Shown piece by piece: positions 1 through 10,234 of a stretch of DNA of 64,000 nucleotides; position 1 is the first letter of the stretch, and the number at the start of each line of letters is the position of its first letter. The translations under genes and the position numbers were made by a program. The notes under the pieces are model-generated. The model did not search any database. It worked only from the letters and a program-made list of their open reading frames with translations, and was not told where the DNA came from. The DNA is taken from positions 1-64,000 of the forward strand of contig JASISA010000025.1 of the NCBI GenBank assembly GCA_031771865.1, read 5' to 3'. This DNA is from Nothophaeocryptopus gaeumannii. Taxonomy: Eukaryota; Ascomycota; Dothideomycetes; Mycosphaerellales; Mycosphaerellaceae.

Positions 1-960
1 TTACTATATAATATCCTAAGCGTAAGAGCAAGTCCCCTATTCGATAGAGTAACGCCTGACTATCGTTCGTATAGGAGTTCTTTATAGAGGGTATTTACTA
101 CGAAACGGTATACCCGAGAGTTATCTACCTCGGCTACGATAAAGGTCTTAAGTATCCTAGGCTCGGTACAGACTACGGTATATACTGTTACGGTTCGTGC
201 TGGGTCCTTGCCCAGTGAGGTCACGTGTTACTGATCGTAAGGCACAGACCGAGCAGAGCCTCCTGATCACCCCTGATCAGGATGATCACCTCTCCCTAGG
301 CGATCAGTCTGATCACACTGATCACCCCTCCCTAGGCGATCAGTCTGATCACACTGATCACCTAAAGTCTCTTATGTATTTAGGAACGATGGTTGACTAG
401 CAATCATCGCGTCCAACTCATGTTACAATCTCACTGATTGAATAAGCCAAGACTTTCTTCACTTCGTTCCACTTGCCGACGCATTCCCAAAGAAGCTCAT
501 ATATCCCTCTATCTTAGTTCGAAGGACTATTAAAAGGTAGCTATAGAGCGAGGTATAACTAAGACTAAAGTAGACGAGGCTAAGAGTAGTACTATAAGTT
601 CTACTAACCACGGTCTACTAACTACGTTTTACTAACTATACTCTAACTTTTCTATATTATAGAAAAAGCGTAAACGTAGTAATTAGGTAGGAGAGGACCT
701 TACGCCTACTAACTTCGCGTAATATTAAGCTAAGGTCGTAATAGTATACGGCTTACCTCTAAACTTCTTGGAGTATCGAATAGTAAAGGAAAGCTACCTT
801 TATCTTAATACTAAAGCTATATTTCGTATAGCGATAACGATTAAATTAGATATTAAGAAGTTTAGTATAGAGTCTAGCGAACGTTTAAAGAAGCGGCTAC
901 TTAGAGTCTAACAAGTTGCAGCTACTATCGATAGATAGTACTAATAATAATAATAATAAT
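1..960. mobile_element. RIP-mutated repeat relic
   Basis: AT-rich stretch in which CpA and TpG are nearly absent while TpA and CpG remain common, most clearly from about 480 to 940. That dinucleotide pattern is the signature of repeat-induced point mutation of a transposon copy. No reading frame survives. It probably belongs to the same element as the hAT-like relic that starts again after about 2,080, the two halves being separated by a LINE. The first 260 bases have the same composition. Confidence 0.6.
261..362. repeat. Tandem repeat rich in TGATCA palindromes
   Basis: Two near-perfect copies of a unit of about 36-38 bp, each containing TCCCTAGGCGATCAGTCTGA and then CACTGATCACC, preceded by a shorter related piece with ATCACCCCTGATCAGG. 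TGATCA-type palindromes recur about every 10 bases. Unlike the surrounding DNA it keeps CpA and TpG, so it either escaped RIP or arose later. Confidence 0.7.
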
Positions 961-962
961 AA
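941..962. repeat. (TAA)n microsatellite at LINE end
   Basis: About seven TAA units. The position just beyond the 3' side of the minus-strand LINE relic fits a simple-repeat tail left at the insertion site. That role is inferred from position only. Confidence 0.6.
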
Positions 963-1163
963 ATGTATTCGAGCTAGCTACAGGCCGTGCCCCTTCTAGC
1001 ATATCTACATGTTGTAAAAGAAAACCCTGTAGAAAGTGCCTATAGCGTAAAACTTCCTCCCTTCTCTGTTATGCCTTATACCCTACTGCATCTTAGGTAC
1101 TATAGAACCAATATGTTTGCCCGTAGGCAGCTGGCTGACACGCTAGAGTCAACATTATCCTCC

Positions 1164-2070
1164 TTACTTGGGTTCGAGATCTCCGGCCTGCTCTAGGAGA
1201 TGTTTGAGGGTCCACTCGAATTGTCCTATGGGGAGATGCCCTATTGCCCACGCTGCGGTTTGTCTAGGAAACTCAGTAAGCCATCTTCTCGCGTCCTGGC
1301 ATCTAGTGGCTAAGATGAGTTCCCTTCTACTCTCTCGCATGTTTGTACAGTAGGCAAGGTAGTGTCGAGCTGTCCCTCTATCTCCACATTCGCAGTAGGG
1401 GCTAGTGTCGGGCACCCCAACCTTGTGGAGGAAGTGAGGAAGGCCAATTGTCTCTAACCGTATCTGGAACACTATCGCGGCCTGGGCTTTGCTAAGCCCT
1501 CGATAAAGCTCCCGGGTATTAGTGTTCCATGGAGTCCTGAACGCGAGTGGGAGGATTCCTTCGCGCCTAGCATTGTCCCACTTCTGTGACTCGTCCCGCT
1601 TATACTGGCCCTGGAGGATAGTCCATGTTGCTTTCCGAGTCTTCTTTGGATCTACTCTGTCTATGTGAGAGAGCTGGGACCGTAGGATAGTAGCCTGCTC
1701 GTCTGTCTGCTCTAGTGGCGAGCTGTATGGTTTTCTCAGGCGTCTGCTATATGCCCCAAGTTGTCCGCACTTTAGTAGGATCCGCCCCTTCAGCTCTTGC
1801 ATGGCCTGGTGTATATCCGGCCTCTGCCTCTGCGCAGCCATTGCAGCTATAGCAGTTCTCTTCCCATACTCGGTAATGTCTTCGATCTGGAGTTCTTTGT
1901 GTAACAGTCGCGTTGGTGTAGCTCGGTAGGCCCCAAGGATTATCTGTAGGAATCTATTCTACATTACCCGTAGCTTTTGTTGGAGCATTTTTGAGATTCC
2001 AGTCTCCTTTCCTGCCATCCATACCTCGCTCCCGTGCATTACTGCTGGCCTGATTATTGAGTAGATAGTA
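1164..2070 (-). pseudogene. Tad1-like LINE reverse transcriptase, C-terminal relic
   Basis: Minus-strand remnant of a non-LTR retrotransposon polyprotein. From about 2,060 downwards it reads the thumb-region motif typical of fungal LINEs (ILGAYRATPTRLLHKEL). It continues with an open frame of about 225 codons that ends in a zinc-knuckle-like C-terminus (CECG, then H four residues before C, around 1,340-1,400). A TAG stop interrupts the frame near 1,950, at a spot where relatives usually carry a Gln codon, which fits a C-to-T change. The front of the element (endonuclease, most of the RT) is missing, so the copy is 5'-truncated. In contrast to its flanks it still holds many CpA/TpG, so it was probably inserted into DNA that had already been RIP-mutated. 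Confidence 0.75.
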
Positions 2071-2080
2071 CTACAGATCT

Positions 2081-2660
2081 ATCCGGTACTCGTTTATAAT
2101 AATTCGAATCTACTAGATCGAGGATTAGTAATTTTACGAGGCGATACTCGACTTCCCTATAATCTATAGGCGCTATACTAGGTAGATCCTTTCCGAATAC
2201 CTTACTAAGAAACTCGAGGAGTACGGCCTAATAAACAAGCTAATCGCGATTACGACGGACAACGCTAGTAATAACCTTACGCTCTACTAGGCCCTATAAG
2301 TCCCGAGTATTGTTTATTAGTACTACCGAGCTAACCTTATCTAGTATAGACTTAATCTCTACTTTTATTAACTCCTATTAGTATAAGATTCTAGCTAAGC
2401 TCCTCTCTCGCTATAGCTTAGAGGTAGTAGACGATACTTCCGATATCGAAGATAGGTAGCTATTTAATACGCCCGAGCGCTTCCCCTATATCTCGCACGT
2501 TATTTAGCTTACGGAAAAGGCGTTCTTTTACTACCTTAGCATTATTCCTAAGAATAAGAAGATTGAGACATTTAACGAGGAACTTACTACTATAGAGTTT
2601 AAGCTTACGAGGCTAGTCAGCTTCGATAAAGGGCTAGAGGGTATACTACTACTCCTTGGC
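2081..2660 (+). pseudogene. RIP-mutated hAT-like transposase relic
   Basis: Plus-strand translation around 2,235-2,290 gives INKLIAITTDNASNNLTLY, which matches the region of hAT transposases that carries the ITTDNASN motif. Many in-frame TAG/TAA codons follow, as expected from RIP. CpA and TpG are almost absent. The element is dead. The relic ends sharply near 2,660, where normal base composition resumes. Confidence 0.7.
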
Positions 2661-2668
2661 TAATTCCA

Positions 2669-2899
2669 TCATACTGGCACTCTGCTCAGTCGGATTCGCC
2701 AAGTGGGTTTGTTTGATCTCCATCGCTTCCTTTCTTCAGTCAGCTCGTGATACTGGCAACGAGCGCAAACTGTAGGAATGGTCAGGATGCCATCGGCTTG
2801 TTGGTGGCCTTTGCATGACACGGTGGTTTTTCTTCGGGTCGAGATACCCACGAGACGCCAGTGGTTGCATGCGAACTTGAGGGCTTGGGTTTGGCACAT
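2669..2899 (-). CDS. Small Cys/His-rich hypothetical protein
   Basis: A 76-residue basic protein. It begins MCQTQALKFACNHW and has a later C-x-x-C pair (CARC) plus further Cys and His residues, so it could bind one zinc ion. Many fungal genomes encode short orphan proteins that begin MC...ACGH with spaced CxxC pairs, and this resembles that type. I used the ATG at 2,899, because the open frame upstream (to 3,031) lacks this character. The gene sits right at the edge of the RIP-affected block. Function unknown; it could also be a chance frame. Confidence 0.4.
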   Translation of the reverse strand: MCQTQALKFACNHWRLVGISTRRKTTVSCKGHQQADGILTIPTVCARCQYHELTEERKRWRSNKPTWRIRLSRVPV

Positions 2900-3031
2900 G
2901 TTAGGCTTTGAGTTTGCTATTGAGGTTCGGGGTGAGAAAAAAAGAAAGGGTGCAGGGTGGCTGTCATTTTTATGGGGGAAAGAGATAGGTATGTCTAATG
3001 TGTTATACAGGTAACAATGACATGCCTCCAT

Positions 3032-3627
3032 CGACGACGAATTCTTTGTCAGTGAACCGATAAATGCTGGACGTGGAACAGAGTGGTTTGTATGGGCACA
3101 ATGGCGTTGTGCTGTTTACAATGTCCTTGTGATCGCTTCTGAGCATAGCTGTCCGCCGAAGCATTCGATGCTGACACGAACTGACCTGGGCGAAGGATTG
3201 AAATCGAGACTGTAGCCTTTAGCTCCTACCAAGAAGACATAAGGACCCAATGGTCTGCCAAACCTCTCGGGTCCCCGTCGCTGGCGATAAACTCGGTTTA
3301 TCGTCCCTTGCCTTTTGCTTCGCCCATGTCTCAGTGGTTATGGCGTTTGTTTCAGCTTCCATCGTCTCAGCTTGTGCATTAATTTTGAATTGGTCTTTTG
3401 CTATTGAGCAGGACTGTATCGCGGTCACCAGATTTTGGTTCCCCCTCAGGGATTACTGGTGGTCAATGATAATGCTGGCTTTGCATGCCGATGCCCTGTG
3501 AGCGGTGCTCCTCCTGGAGATGATGCGATCTTTTGGGGGGACTTCAATCATACCCTTCATTCAATATCGCTATCATAATGCTACAGAGCTCTTGTACAGC
3601 AACAGCATCTTCACCAAGATTATACTC
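3032..3627. other. Intergenic, no gene recognised
   Basis: Only short overlapping frames (for example a 69-codon one on the minus strand, 3,219-3,428) with no family resemblance. It is the 3' flank of the rhodopsin-domain gene. Confidence 0.5.
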
Positions 3628-5189
3628 TTACACCATCTCCCTCTCCATCCTCGCTGAACTGCCATTTCGCTCATGCGGGTCAAACACCTTACTCTCCACC
3701 TGCTCTATCTCCGTCTGCACCACTATTTGTCCCCTCGCGGGGTCGGTATAGGGTCCCGTCTCAGCCTTAGAAACTCCACCCAGCATCTCATTCGTCGATG
3801 TCATCTCAATCTCTTCAATGTTCTCAATCAACGCATCCTTCCCAGCCTTCGCATACCTCCCCGCCTTTAATGGGTTCTCCATAGACCCTGGCGTATTCGT
3901 GCTCCCTTTCATGGATACCGAGACCTTCGTCGAAAATTTCCTCCCCAGCGCAGAATTCTGACTCCCGGAGAAAGCTCCTCCGAAGTTCCTATACCCACTC
4001 TTGCGATGCCCATGATGACCATGTCCATGACCGCCCCCCGGCAAACCCGCACTCCCATGAGTATCATCTGCACTCCGACCTCCACTCCTCGAATACCCGG
4101 TAACGGTTTGGAATACCTTCGGGAACAACACCCTCAACGTGGGGAGGCAGGAGCAGATTATCCCGACATTCACCTCAACGCAACTCCAAACCATGACCAT
4201 CGAATTGACGTAGGTCATGTCGACCGACTTCCACAATTCCATTAGAGACGGAAGGCGAATCAGGGAGATCATGATGACCATACCCGCGAGGGCAAAGACA
4301 CCCATGAGGGCGTAGCGTTGGCGGCGGGGAAGTTGGAGTTTGTTGAGAATCGGGAGGGGGAGGACGGCGATCGCGAGGTCGGTTATCATGTTCAAGGCGG
4401 CGGAGGCCATGCTATGGCGAAGAAGATCCATGGTCAGCGGGCGTGACGGATAGCGGTAAGTGGGCAGCGTACGAATTCTTGTAATTATCCATGCATCGTG
4501 GATTCTTAATAGATTTGTCCCAGACTGCCAACCAGTCAGTAATGTCTGTAAGCAGTAGGAGGATCAATTAAGATATACACGCTGCTACGGGAACGCAGAC
4601 GAAGATCGCGGCGAAGATTCGCCAGACCATGTACACAAGCACCATGCCCATGGTGATTCGAACGACGAGCAGGAAACTCTTTTGTGGAAAGAGTCGTAGG
4701 TACTGCGTGAGGATCGACATTTTTGTGAAGAGCAGACATATGTTGTACATGATGATCATCTGCGAGCTCATTAGCGCGGGAATAGCGCCTGAGATCAGAG
4801 CTCGCGTACAAAGAAGAACTGCAACTCTGTCAGAAAGAGATTGGCACCTCACGTTGGAGCTTACTGACACTTCTCTGATTCAGCATCTTGTCTTCTTTGC
4901 TGAGGTCCTTCAGGTGCTTGCCCAGCCCATATTTGATTTGCAAGATGACGGTCACAGTCGTAGCCCAGCTGAAAAGCTGGATGGTGTGTCAGTCATAGCA
5001 TTGTCAGTCCAGCCTTCTTATCAGACGCCTTACGATCGAGATAGTAATGAAAGCATCGTCCCATCCCGGGTTTTTTGATCGGAAAAAGCGCGCATATAGT
5101 CTTCCAGAGGCTGTAATCGACGCAAGTAAGGGCATCGAGATGATCGAGCCAAGCACTACAGAAGTCGGCGCATATCCGTGGAGCACCAT
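3628..5189 (-). CDS. Rhodopsin-domain seven-TM protein (PTH11/SAT4-like)
   Basis: Plasma-membrane protein of the fungal rhodopsin-domain family (PTH11/SAT4-type, putative receptors). The conserved architecture is rebuilt by splicing. Exon 1 starts at the ATG at 5,189 and holds the first helix and the GWDDAFI motif. Introns are seen at 4,977-5,033, at 4,525-4,578 (restoring VPVAAFWDKS) and at 4,412-4,472. A further one or two, possibly flanking a tiny exon, lie between about 4,750 and 4,860. The last exon carries ALNMITDLAIAVLPLPIL, typical of helix 6 in this family, then a long cytoplasmic tail (about 150 residues) rich in Gly, Ser and His. Frames join in phase at all three clear introns. Ligand unknown. 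Family call is firm; the micro-exon region is not resolved. Confidence 0.8.
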
Positions 5190-6779
5190 GTTGGCGCAGC
5201 GGCGTTTAGCGCAGTGATCGATACAATTTGGAGCCTCCTTGGTTGCGGCAAGCGAGTCGGCATTCGTGGTGAGTCTTCTTGTGCTACGAAAAGAAGGGAC
5301 GTGAAGTGCGAAGGCTAGATGGCGATAAATGCCCCTATCGCGTCCTGGCAATGCTTATATTTCGAGCTTGACCATGTTGCCAATCCTGGCGCGTGTTGGA
5401 AGAAGCATCTCCAGGTTCATTGCCTTGGGTCGGAAGAAGTCTAAAAGGTTGTCAACGTTGTCGAGCAGTATGTTGCCTTTGGCTGGTAAAGTAGTTGAAT
5501 GGAAACAGTTGAGCAACATGATCAGATATGATTCCCCCAAAAAGCTGTCTGTTCAACGTCTGGCTGCTGTTTTGAAGTTGATAATACGCACAGGACAATG
5601 CCGACTTCAGGGTCTTCAGAGGCAAGGAACATCCTGCCACCAGCGGGGAACTCTTCTGAACGACAGGTGCTTATACGAAAACTCTCTATACATTTGGACG
5701 AGCCCTACATGGGCTCGTACCATGCTAATTGGTCTGCGATGACTACCGAATGACCCGTGAAAGTTTTCTTCAAGGTCTTCGAGGATAAGTCCATGTAAAA
5801 GGCGCTTGGACCAGGCAGAGTGAGCAGAGTGATGAGCGACGGGCTCAGCCGAGGAACGAAGACCGATCAAGCCAACGGTCGGTTATCTCTTCTCCTTCTC
5901 GCAATCTCATCTCATCCGCATGTTACTTTCTTCGGAAGGGTCCAGACACCGATGAATACTTTCTGCTCTCGGGCGGATACGTTCCACTGCCGAGATCTTG
6001 GATGAGTATACTGGAGGCGTAGCCGGAATCGTGTCTTGCCGTCTTGCCGTGGAGTACCGGTACGGGCTGGAACACGAAATTGACGCGCTCGCGGCTTGCC
6101 TGGAAGACTGTATATCAAGGTGGAGCGGCATCAAGATTCATAATCGACTGGAATCGGACTGCGTGGAGCAGGATGGAACGGTCGTCTACTGGATAGGCCG
6201 GAGATCGATGATGCCTTCAAGTCGTGGATGAAGAGAAGGTCCAGCTTTTCACTCGCGGTTGGTTGCTGGCGGCCTCACCCGGGGTATTGTGGTACCCCAC
6301 CACACCGACGCCAAGAGTCTCAAGTCTATGGAGATGCTTCGCATAGAGCCAGTGTGATGAACGGCATGCTCTGTCCATTCGCAATGAGTCAAAGAAGATC
6401 TAGGCAGAACCGTGGTGGATCCAGTCAGGGAGACGCGCGGAAAGAAGAGGATGGAAGAGGCCGCCCAGCGAAGCACCACGACTTTGTTCACCCGCCCTTC
6501 CCACCTGCGTTGTTGCATCACCAACCAAACGACCACCACTTTGAGGCCCTGGACTACCAACGCCGCTGGAGAAGGTCAAGAACTAAACAATCTGACATCT
6601 GCAACACCTTTCCTCGATTCTCGAGACCTTCCATCGTGCGAAGTTCACTCACAACACACATTTCCCCCGCGATATCTGCACCTCACCATCAACCAAGGCT
6701 GTACCTGCATTAGCTGCATGAGGCTCACCGGTACACGTGCGTAGCCTGACTACAGATTCGCCTCGTTGTTGCCTCGAAT
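5190..6779. other. Intergenic region without a recognisable gene
   Basis: It separates the divergent receptor and ATPase genes and so includes both promoters. Several frames of 60-160 codons overlap on both strands, but none resembles a known family or combines a start, splice signals and a consistent frame. A degenerate gene between 5,350 and 6,230 cannot be excluded. Confidence 0.5.
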
Positions 6780-9305
6780 ATGTCCTTCAACTCCCATCAA
6801 GACAACATCGCTCGTACAAGTTCTCAGAGAGCACTTCCACGCACGACTGTCAACACTACAGGCGAGACTGGCCAACTCCCGAACCGTGTTATAGTGGTCA
6901 ACATGGCAAGCGCTATGCCGCCGCTGCCACCGGTGGATCTCCAGAACGGGAAATATTCGTCAGACTCGGAAGATGAGCAGAATGACGATGTCGACACCAA
7001 GGCCACCCCGGAGACCAGCACTCCTCTTTTCCCTTCGGAGATTGGCATGTCTTTGGGCGAGAAGAAGTTGTACAGTGGCAAAGAAGGTCAGTTCTAGCGA
7101 GCTTCACAGTCCGATTTTCCTCTATATCAACGACAAGTGCTTGCTAACAACCTCGCAGACAAGCGTGGACGTTTCGTATGGCAAGCCGAGATGCCAAAAG
7201 ATCTTGGAACGCCGGCTCAAGGCGCCGAAAGCGAGAAGTGGGCCGTTGTCCTCCGCTATATCCGCATCTTTAACGATCCCAAGAGAGTTATTGCGCTGCA
7301 CTCCGTGCTCATCCAAAGTCCCTTGATCAAAGAGCTGCTGGAGGACGTTTTGGATAGCTACCCAGGTAAGGAATCAAAGGTCGGAAAGCATCCAATGTCT
7401 GAGACACACGCTGACCTTCCACCCTTTGCAGGCGTCACTGCCTCTCTCAAGACGCTCGAGTTCTCGGGCCGGTAAGCTGCTGACTCCAGACAGACGATGA
7501 AGCAGCTCCCTAACCTGTCCCAGATTCGAGCCGCTCATCCACCGCTGGCCTACACTCCGTGAAGCTATCCAAGACCTCGAGGAGCAGCGTGATGATGGTA
7601 CAGACGACCTGCAGATCAACGACCGCATCGACCATGCCAGGCTTCTCGACGAGCTTCTGATCAAGGAGTTCACCGAGATTGAAGAGGCCATGAAAGATAT
7701 GAAAGAGAACGGTGTCATCACATACGATCATCTCTGGACTGTTTTTGAGCCGAACGTCTTGATCTGCGGGAAGCAAGACAATCAGGACCGTGCTTTTCGG
7801 CTGCAGGGGTCCAAATACGGTATCGATCGTAACAACTCGCCGTGTTTCTGGCTCACGTGTATCTACATCGACTTCGATGGTTCTCGATTCGGGACGCAGA
7901 AGCTAAATATCCAGATTCCAGAGTTCGAGGGAACGATGCCGATAAACGCCTTGAACGGGTACCCGATGGAGTTCCACAGCCAGGAGAAGGAGATGAAGGC
8001 CAAGCTCATCGAGCGTGGCGGCCGTATCGAATCCTTGGCAGGCTCGCATTACCGCTCTTACAATGGAGTCGGATGGCGTATGAATCCTTACGGAGGGAAA
8101 GATAAATATTCCGTGAAAGGACGAATAGTCATCGATACCTTCGGCTTCAACCGCTTCATGCCAGACCACGCCGTCTACGTCACCCCTCTGAACAACCCAA
8201 GCGGACAGGCCTTCACCAACAACGGAGTCGTCAAGAAGCGTCGAGGAGGTCGTGGAGGCTTCAATCCGAACTCGTACAACTTCGCTACCGATATACCACT
8301 GCTTGACATGGACGATGGCGGCATGCCTGTGGACGGCTTCTTCGAAGACGAGGCCGACGCTACCAAGCGAGCGCCTCTGACGGACGATCAGAAGCTCATC
8401 TGCAACTCTCTCGTCCGTGGCTACGCACTCAAGGAAAAGCAATGGCTAAACTTGTTCGTCCTCGGGGTCTCTGACATCAGATTCAACGATCGAGCCTTTG
8501 CCAGTCTCAACCTCCCGGACAACCAGAAAGACCTCATCCTCGGCTTCACTTCTACCAAGCAATCCGATCGCTCTCGGTTTGACGACGTCATCGAGGGCAA
8601 AGGCCGCGGCATCGTCATTCTGTTATCAGGTCCTCCAGGCGTCGGCAAAACACTTACAGCGGAATCGGTTTCGGAAGAAATGAAGGTTCCGCTTTACCTA
8701 ATGGCAGCAGGCGATTTGGGCCACGATCCACGCAGCGTCGAGACTAAGCTTCAAGGGGTCCTGGATATGTGCTCCCGCTGGAACGCCATCTGTCTGATCG
8801 ATGAAGCCGACGTCTTCCTGGAGCAGCGCAGCATGCACGATCTGGAGCGCAACAAGCTCGTGTCTATCTTCCTGCGTGTCCTCGAGTACTATGAGGGCAT
8901 CATGTTTCTTGTGAGATCCTTCTCCAGACGCCTTCTTTTTTGATCCTGTGCTAACTATGCCATTAGACCACTAACCGAGTCTCTACATTCGACAGAGCCT
9001 TCGAGAGTCGCATCCACATAGCCCTGGAATACCAAGAGCTGGACAAGAAATCCCGCAAAGCTATCTGGGAGGTCTTCCTCGAGCCTCTAGATCACCAAAT
9101 GTCTGCCAAGGATGTGAACAGACTGGCTGATATCAAGCTCAATGGTCGACAAATCAAGAACTTTCTGAAAACGGCGGCTATGCTGGCAGACCACAAAGGA
9201 GAGAAGGTGGCCTACGGCCATGTTGAGACCGTCGTTGTGTCTACTCAGCATTTGCACAAGGCTACGCAGGCTACTGATGAGGCGCGCTCGGGGGTTTACT
9301 CGTAG
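6780..9305 (+). CDS. AAA+ ATPase family protein
   Basis: Five exons give a protein of about 759 residues. Introns at 7,087-7,158, 7,366-7,431, 7,472-7,523 and 8,911-8,966 all have GT-AG ends and join in phase. The C-terminal third is one AAA+ module: Walker A GPPGVGKT near residue 554, Walker B CLIDEADVFL near 608, then an arginine-bearing FDRAFESRIH segment and a helical lid. The N-terminal two thirds match the common fungal pattern of large single-AAA proteins with a conserved uncharacterised N-terminal domain, including a Gly/Arg loop (RRGGRGG). The substrate is unknown; such proteins are assumed to remodel proteins or complexes. The ATG at 6,780 keeps the longest frame; the ATG at 6,903 is an alternative start. 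It converges on gtb3 but has no evident role in the polysaccharide cluster. Confidence 0.85.
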
Positions 9306-10234
9306 ATTGGGCTTTTGCATGGGTCTTTCGGAGTATGACAATTTGGGCATTGCGATACTGAGAGCGTTCTAGCATATTTAGCATAACGAATGGGAATTGC
9401 ATGAGTGCGTTGAGTTGGTTTATTGAAGGAGGCTCGCCTGGTTCATTCGTAAGAGCTACTTGCGACGATGAAGTCCAGGAACTCTCCGGTCACCCTCAAG
9501 ACGAGCTAAGCACTCATGTGTTCGGAGTGTGCGTTTGCAACTTTACGAACATAAGCTAGCGCAACGGTGTTGACAGCCAATGGGCGAAGTGCAGGCCCGA
9601 AAGGAGACAAAGGACCCTTCGCCTTCACTTCGCTCTGTCATCTCAACAAAAGCAGCATTGTCTTGGACCAAAATTCTCCGTTACAGGCCACCAACGCGCC
9701 GTCGCCTATTCTGACAGCGACGACGACTTCCAGTCGATCCTGGGGACAGAATCGATGACGGCGTATTCGAACTGTTCGTCTATGAACTGCTGCTCGACGA
9801 CCTTGTAGCCTTGACCAATCTGCTGAAGCACCACGCCTCGCTCAAGTGAAAAGTTCCTACTTCTGCCACATCGAAACTCCAGCTCCCTTTTCTATGGCGG
9901 GAGATCATTCGCAATGGTTACACCTGCGTTCCATCATAGTCTTCCTGATTTGTCCCTGCGCACCGTAGTACTCATCTCGAATCCCGCATATTGCTCATGT
10001 ACTACTCAAGCTGAGTGCACTACCGCCGTTAGTGGTGGAGTTCAGGATAAACTGAACTCGTAGGTTGAAGCGCAAAATCCCGGTGCGGGAGATGAGCGGG
10101 CTCATGGGCTGGTCTGACATAGCGATTATAGACCGTATTGATCTTGGAAATGTTCCTGATTTACGTCTCTCTCTATGCTTATCGCATGGTTTAAGGTACC
10201 GCGAGCAGCGGATGGAAAGCACTCGTTCACAACC
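9306..10234. other. Convergent intergenic region, no gene seen
   Basis: The 3' flanks of the AAA+ gene and gtb3 meet here. Only short frames without family resemblance. No repeat or RNA gene recognised. Confidence 0.5.
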
